A stretch of DNA of 10,165 nucleotides, taken from CBDDRG01 sp051306415. Lineage in GTDB: Bacteria; Pseudomonadota; Gammaproteobacteria; Pseudomonadales; Porticoccaceae. A program made the position numbers and the translations under genes. The stretch's first letter is position 1, and each line of letters begins with the position of its first letter. Positions 6,464-10,165 of the stretch are shown here, piece by piece. The notes under the pieces were generated by a model that was not told the DNA's origin, ran no database searches, and worked only from the letters and a program-made list of their open reading frames with translations. The DNA lies in the NCBI GenBank assembly GCA_051306415.1, contig JBPPNE010000317.1, forward strand, positions 1 through 10,165, read 5' to 3'.

Positions 6464-7462
6464 TTAGTATAAGCCATATTTCCCCAAAAATTTCAATGAA
6501 TTAGTTAAAATATGCTGCTGCTCCAGGGTGCCATCGGAATTTTCCACCTGTACATCATCGCTCCGCTCCCATCCCCGTAGCCATGTCAGTTGGCGCTTCG
6601 CCAATTGACGAGTAGCGGCGACAGCGCGGCGAGTCATCTCGCTAAAATCATACTCCCCGGCGAGAAAGCCCCATACATGGCGATAACCTACAGCCCGTAG
6701 CGCCGGCAAGGTGGGTACCAGATCTCCCCGCCGGTACAGTCTTTCGACTTCACCGACAAACCCTAGTTCCAGCATCTGTGCAAAGCGTTGTTCGATGCGG
6801 GAATGGAGCAATTGTCGGTTATCCGGCAACAGCGCTAGCTGAACCACCCGATAACGTGCCGCCAGCGGCGGAATCCCCCAGCCACTATTGGCTCTGTGCT
6901 CCCGCTGCACAACCGCCAGCGGGACACCGGTCAGCTCATAGACTTCCAGCGCCCGCTGGATGCGCTGCGAGTGATTGGGGTGCAGGCTCGCCGCAGTCTC
7001 GGGATCGACCGCCGCCAGACGGGCGTGCAAATGGGCCCACCCCTTTGCCTCGGCCTCGATTGCAAGTGCTTGGCGAAAGTCAGCACAGGCCGGAGGAAGA
7101 TTGGCCAGCCCGTCGAGCAGAACACGGAAATAGTGCAGGGTTCCACCTACCAGAAACGGAATCCGTCCGGCAGTAATCGTCGCGGCAATTTCTCGCTGAA
7201 CATCCACCAGGAACTCGGCGACGGAATAGGTTTCAGCAGGGTCGCGAATATCGATAAGGCGATGGGGAACTCGCGCGCGCAATTCGGCGTCGGGCTTGGC
7301 GGTGCCGATATCCATGCCGCGATACACTTGGGCGGAATCGACGCTGATAATGTCCAGCGGCAGATGCTCGACCAGGGCCACTGCCAGATCGGTCTTGCCC
7401 ATCGCGGTTGGGCCCATCAGAAACACCACGAGCGGGCGATTGTCGGCGGCAACCGGTGGCAT
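6464..7462 (-). CDS. miaA: tRNA dimethylallyltransferase
   Basis: MiaA transfers a dimethylallyl group from DMAPP to A37 of tRNAs that read codons starting with U, giving i6A, later made into ms2i6A by MiaB. The 332-residue product (E. coli 316) has the P-loop GPTAMGKT (17-24), VDSAQVYRGMDIGTAKP (41-57, with the catalytic-type Asp42), PHRLIDIRDP (66-75), VGGTLHYFRVLLDGL (105-119), SQRIQRALEVYELTG (165-179) and the C-terminal block LRAVGYRHVWGFLAGEY, then ATRQLAKRQLTWLRGW (283-298). The last 30 residues are variable and AT-richer in DNA. The frame opens earlier, to 7537, but that extension lies inside mutL and is not family-like. ATG 7462 overlaps the mutL stop as TGATG, so translation is probably coupled to mutL. 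The 168-bp gap before hfq could mark a transcript boundary. Confidence 0.97.
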   Translation of the reverse strand: MPPVAADNRPLVVFLMGPTAMGKTDLAVALVEHLPLDIISVDSAQVYRGMDIGTAKPDAELRARVPHRLIDIRDPAETYSVAEFLVDVQREIAATITAGRIPFLVGGTLHYFRVLLDGLANLPPACADFRQALAIEAEAKGWAHLHARLAAVDPETAASLHPNHSQRIQRALEVYELTGVPLAVVQREHRANSGWGIPPLAARYRVVQLALLPDNRQLLHSRIEQRFAQMLELGFVGEVERLYRRGDLVPTLPALRAVGYRHVWGFLAGEYDFSEMTRRAVAATRQLAKRQLTWLRGWERSDDVQVENSDGTLEQQHILTNSLKFLGKYGLY

Positions 7463-9264
7463 CAGCGACCACGCAAAAACAGACGGTCCAGCTCGGCAGC
7501 CGTCATCTGTACCCAAGTCGGACGACCGTGATTGCACTGGCCGCTGCGCTCGGTGGCTTCCATGTCCCGCAAGATCGCATTCATCTCGGCGAGATTGAGC
7601 TGGCGGTTCGCGCGCACCGAGCCATGGCAGGCCATGGTTCCCAGCAACCGGTTCACCTGCTCGTCAATACGGTCGCTGGCGCCGGTGGCAATGACATCGG
7701 CGAGCACGTCGCGAACCAGGCTACCGATATCGACATCCCTCAACAGCGCCGGAACCTCTCGTATCAGCAGACGCTCGGGGCCGACACGTTGAAGAACCAA
7801 ACCCGCGCCCGCAAGCGTTTCCGCATGCTCTTCAGCACAATCCGCCTCGCGCGCGCTGACGGCGATTGCCTGGGGCACCAATAGGGGTTGCGAGACAATT
7901 CCAGAGCCCGCCTGCGCCGCTTTCATCTGCTCATAGACAATCCTTTCGTGGGCCGCATGGATATCCACTACCACCAGCCCTTCGCTGTTTTCGGCGAGGA
8001 TATAGACGCCCTTGAGCTGGGCAAGTGCAAATCCGAGAGGTGGTGTCTCGCCACCATCGGGCGCAGCCAGCCCCGGAGACGACCGAGGCTGCGCCTCGGA
8101 ATGCAGCGTGCCGTAGCTGGCCATCTGCTCGCCAATCCTTGTCGCCGAAACTGGCGCGGGCCTGCGCCATGGAGCCGCCGCTGCAAGCGCCATCGGCTGT
8201 TGCCGTGGGATTCCATGCTCCGCCTCAACGGTGCCGGACGAGATCGCAGGATTCGCTCCAGGGCGTATGTCCGCAATCGCCTTGTGCAGGCTGTGAAACA
8301 GGAAATCGTGCACGCTGCGGCTTTCCCGGAAGCGCACCTCACATTTGGTGGGGTGGACATTGACATCCACTGCGCGAGGATCCAGCTCCAAGAACAACAC
8401 ATAGGCCGGGTGGCGGCCGTGGTACAACACGTCCCTGTAGGCCTGACGCACCGCGTGGGTGACAACTTTGTCACGCACATTGCGGCCATTGACGAAGAAA
8501 TACTGCAAATCCGCCTGACTGCGGGAAAAGGTCGGCGCCCCGAGCCAGCCCCACAGGCGCAATCCGCCCCGACCATCGTCAAGGCGCCAGGCCTGGTCGA
8601 GGAACGCCGGGCCACAGATCGCGCCCAGACGCCGGTCGCACTCCCCGGGCGCCTGCGCAGCGCGGAAGCCGAGGACTGACTTGCCGTTGTGGCGCAGGTT
8701 GAACTCAACACCGAGGTGACTCAAGGCGAGTTTATTGACGACATCCTCGATCCGCGCGTATTCGGTTTTTTCCGTCCGCAGGAATTTGCGCCGTGCTGGC
8801 GTGTTGAAAAAGAGATCGCGCACCTCCACCGTAGCGCCGCGGGGATGCGCCGCGGGCTCGACCTGAACAGCCATATCGCGGCCTTCCGTGAAGGCGCGCC
8901 AGCCGGTTCCAGTGGCGTCGGTGTTGGTCGTTAGCGACAGCTTTGATACTGAGCCGATACTTGCCAGGGCTTCGCCCCTGAATCCCAGCGTCATCACCGC
9001 TTCCAGGTCTTCGAGCCCGGTTATTTTGCTGGTGGCATGGCGGCGCAGGGCCAGTGGCAGGTCTTCTCCAGCGATGCCTTCGCCGTTATCCCGCACCCTG
9101 ATTAGCTTGACACCGGCTTCCTCGATGTCGATATCGATGCGATCAGCTCCCGCATCAAGACTGTTTTCGAGGAGTTCCTTGATCACCGACGCCGGCCGCT
9201 CGACGACTTCGCCGGCGGCGATCTGGTTGGCAATTTGTGGGCTCAATCGATGGATTCTGGCCAC
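7462..9264 (-). CDS. mutL: DNA mismatch repair protein MutL (endonuclease type)
   Basis: MutL is the ATPase that links MutS mismatch recognition to strand removal. Numbering from GTG 9264 (600 residues), the N-terminal GHKL ATPase has ANQIAAGEVVERPAS, the catalytic Glu30 and Asn34 in ELLENSLDAGA, DNGEGI (59-64), RHATSKI and GFRGEA (94-99). Next come VEVRDLFFNTPARRKFL and the domain end YRDVLYHGRHPAYV and VDVNVHPTK. A Pro/Ala/Ser-rich linker (about 335-410) leads to the C-terminal domain. That domain carries DIHAAHERIVYE (434-445), which fits the DxHA(X)2E(X)4E metal-binding nuclease motif, plus ACHGSVRA (545-552) and CNHGRPT (577-583). E. coli MutL lacks these, while Pseudomonas-type MutL has them. 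Tandem GTGs sit at 9267 and 9264. GAGGG at 9275-9271 is 3 bases from the first and 6 from the second, so the second is preferred. No ATG fits. The gene overlaps miaA by one base. Confidence 0.97.
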   Translation of the reverse strand: MARIHRLSPQIANQIAAGEVVERPASVIKELLENSLDAGADRIDIDIEEAGVKLIRVRDNGEGIAGEDLPLALRRHATSKITGLEDLEAVMTLGFRGEALASIGSVSKLSLTTNTDATGTGWRAFTEGRDMAVQVEPAAHPRGATVEVRDLFFNTPARRKFLRTEKTEYARIEDVVNKLALSHLGVEFNLRHNGKSVLGFRAAQAPGECDRRLGAICGPAFLDQAWRLDDGRGGLRLWGWLGAPTFSRSQADLQYFFVNGRNVRDKVVTHAVRQAYRDVLYHGRHPAYVLFLELDPRAVDVNVHPTKCEVRFRESRSVHDFLFHSLHKAIADIRPGANPAISSGTVEAEHGIPRQQPMALAAAAPWRRPAPVSATRIGEQMASYGTLHSEAQPRSSPGLAAPDGGETPPLGFALAQLKGVYILAENSEGLVVVDIHAAHERIVYEQMKAAQAGSGIVSQPLLVPQAIAVSAREADCAEEHAETLAGAGLVLQRVGPERLLIREVPALLRDVDIGSLVRDVLADVIATGASDRIDEQVNRLLGTMACHGSVRANRQLNLAEMNAILRDMEATERSGQCNHGRPTWVQMTAAELDRLFLRGR

Positions 9265-9270
9265 CACAAG

Positions 9271-9275
9271 CCCTC
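9271..9275 (-). promoter_or_regulatory. Ribosome binding site for mutL (tandem GTG start)
   Basis: GAGGG on the minus strand precedes two consecutive in-frame GTG codons, 9267-9265 and 9264-9262. Spacing of 3 versus 6 bases favours the second. Either choice changes the protein by one residue only. Confidence 0.55.
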
Positions 9276-9285
9276 GTGTAGAGTT

Positions 9286-9397
9286 TCAGGAAGAGGGCGA
9301 GATTCTACGCGCCGAACCAACCTCAATTGAAGTGTCAATCACGAAATACCCATCAGCCATTGTCGCGCATCAGTACCCGCACCGCTGGGTGCTCCTA
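9286..9397 (-). pseudogene. Decayed LysM domain remnant at the 3' end of amiB
   Basis: amiB stops with TAG at 9397-9395, just after VRVIASGDMLPTVANR, which looks like the first half of a LysM domain (consensus GDTLxxIAxRY). Reading on in the same frame gives EHPAVRVLMRDNG before a TGA at 9355-9353, matching the second LysM helix pattern (xVSVxxLRxxNGL). Skipping one base (9355) then gives DGYFVIDTSIEVGSARRI and a final TGA at 9288-9286. There IEVGSARRI resembles the closing IxVGQxLxIP. The whole 127-bp amiB-mutL gap is thus explained as one LysM domain broken by a nonsense codon, sited where consensus has Tyr, and a frameshift. The match is by eye and modest in strength. Sequencing errors are an alternative cause. 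Confidence 0.5.
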
Positions 9398-10165
9398 TCG
9401 ATTCGCGACGGTGGGTAACATATCCCCACTGGCAATAACGCGGACGTTACTGGAACCGCCACCGGTCAACGCCGCAAGGCGCGTCCCCGCCGGTGGCTTG
9501 GCGCTAAAATACCCTTTGATTCCTGAAAAAATGGCCGCCGCCATTTTGCGCTGATAGGCCGGATCACCGAGGCGCCGAGACTCTTCATGATTGGAAATGA
9601 AGCCCGTCTCCACCAGAATCGACGGCAGATCCGGTGATTTCAGCACTTTGAATTCCGCCTGTTCAACGCGGTTTCGATGCAGCCGGGCAATGCCGCCCAT
9701 CGACTTGAGCACACAATTGCCCACTTCCAGACTGGTGGCAAGCGTCGCCGTCATCGACAGATCCAGCAGTACGCTGGCAACCATCTTGTCCTTGCCAGCC
9801 AGACTTACCCCACCCACGCCACCGATCAAATCCGAGCGATTCTCCCGCTGCGCCAGGTAGCTGGCGGTTTCACTGGTAGCGCCTTCTCTCGACAGCGCAT
9901 ACACCGACGCCCCTCGCGCACGCACATCACCAAAGGCGTCGGCGTGCACAGATACAAACATATCTGCCCCCTTCTGGCGGGCTATATCAGATCGCTTGCC
10001 CAACGGAATGAAGTAATCGCCATCCCGAACGAGAATCGCACGGAACCCGGGCTCAGCGTCGATCAGCTTTTTCAGATTGCGACTGATAGCGAGCACAACG
10101 GCTTTTTCGTGCAGGCCATAGGGTCCAAGGGCACCCGGATCATCGCCGCCATGGCCCGCATCCAC
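9395..10165 (-). CDS. amiB: N-acetylmuramoyl-L-alanine amidase, AmiB type (5' end outside window)
   Basis: AmiB is a periplasmic zinc amidase that cuts the stem peptide from MurNAc and helps split septal peptidoglycan during cell division. The window starts inside the Amidase_3 domain. The GTG at the very edge encodes an internal Val of the VDAGHGG motif and is not a start, so the signal peptide and AMIN domain lie outside. In the 256 visible residues the zinc ligands and catalytic residues expected of the family are His5 (DAGHGGDDPGALG), Glu20 (GLHEKAVVL), His74 (FVSVHADAF) and Glu186 (SILVETGFISN). Residues about 107-158 form the inserted segment (LIGGVGGVSL, then DLSMTATLATSLEVG) that in AmiA/B/C blocks the active site until an EnvC/NlpD-type activator moves it. 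The protein then runs through a short linker and stops partway into a LysM-like motif, so the C-terminal murein-binding domain seen in many relatives seems lost. Confidence 0.95.
   Translation of the reverse strand: MDAGHGGDDPGALGPYGLHEKAVVLAISRNLKKLIDAEPGFRAILVRDGDYFIPLGKRSDIARQKGADMFVSVHADAFGDVRARGASVYALSREGATSETASYLAQRENRSDLIGGVGGVSLAGKDKMVASVLLDLSMTATLATSLEVGNCVLKSMGGIARLHRNRVEQAEFKVLKSPDLPSILVETGFISNHEESRRLGDPAYQRKMAAAIFSGIKGYFSAKPPAGTRLAALTGGGSSNVRVIASGDMLPTVANR

Noticed and set aside
7888..8679. Long open frame (263 codons) on the plus strand opposite mutL
   Set aside because: It lies entirely within mutL, has no family-like motif and no gene-like context, and is an antisense shadow.
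1..10165. Mobile element, phage, CRISPR or novel defence island
   Set aside because: The whole window is accounted for by conserved housekeeping genes in a standard order, with short spacers and no terminal repeats, transposase or integrase motifs, or spacer arrays.

Overview
The window is a conserved chromosomal housekeeping block from a gammaproteobacterium. All recognisable genes are on the minus strand, so transcription runs from high to low coordinates: amiB (3' part) - mutL - miaA - hfq - hflX - hflK - hflC - yjeT (DUF2065) - hisZ - purA (5' part). This is the order of the well-known amiB-mutL-miaA-hfq-hflX-hflKC-purA cluster. hisZ between yjeT and purA, and a MutL carrying the endonuclease motif, point away from enterics. 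They fit a Pseudomonas/Cellvibrio/Marinobacter-like lineage. That placement is inferred from gene content and protein motifs, not from a database search. The DNA is moderately GC-rich, and no gene looks foreign in composition.

Layout from the 5' end of transcription: amiB enters at 10165, already inside its amidase domain, and stops at 9395. Its C-terminal LysM domain appears broken: LysM-like sequence continues past the stop as far as about 9286. mutL (9264-7462) overlaps miaA (7462-6464) by one base. A 168-bp gap then leads to hfq (6295-6026), followed closely by hflX (6013-4724), which starts with TTG. A 135-bp spacer holding two mutually exclusive hairpins separates hflX from hflK (4588-3482). 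hflK overlaps hflC (3485-2613) by 4 bp. A clear intrinsic terminator (2561-2540) follows hflC, so yjeT (2450-2265), hisZ (2257-1073) and purA (1049 to the left edge) probably form a separate transcription unit or one fed by read-through.

Functionally the block mixes septal peptidoglycan splitting (AmiB), mismatch repair (MutL), tRNA A37 modification (MiaA), sRNA-mRNA pairing (Hfq), ribosome rescue (HflX), control of membrane FtsH proteolysis (HflK/HflC), histidine biosynthesis (HisZ) and AMP synthesis (PurA). I found no tRNA, rRNA, CRISPR array, insertion sequence, phage or defence gene, and no undescribed system. The points worth a second look are the decayed LysM domain of AmiB, the hflX-hflK hairpins, and the terminator that splits the cluster.
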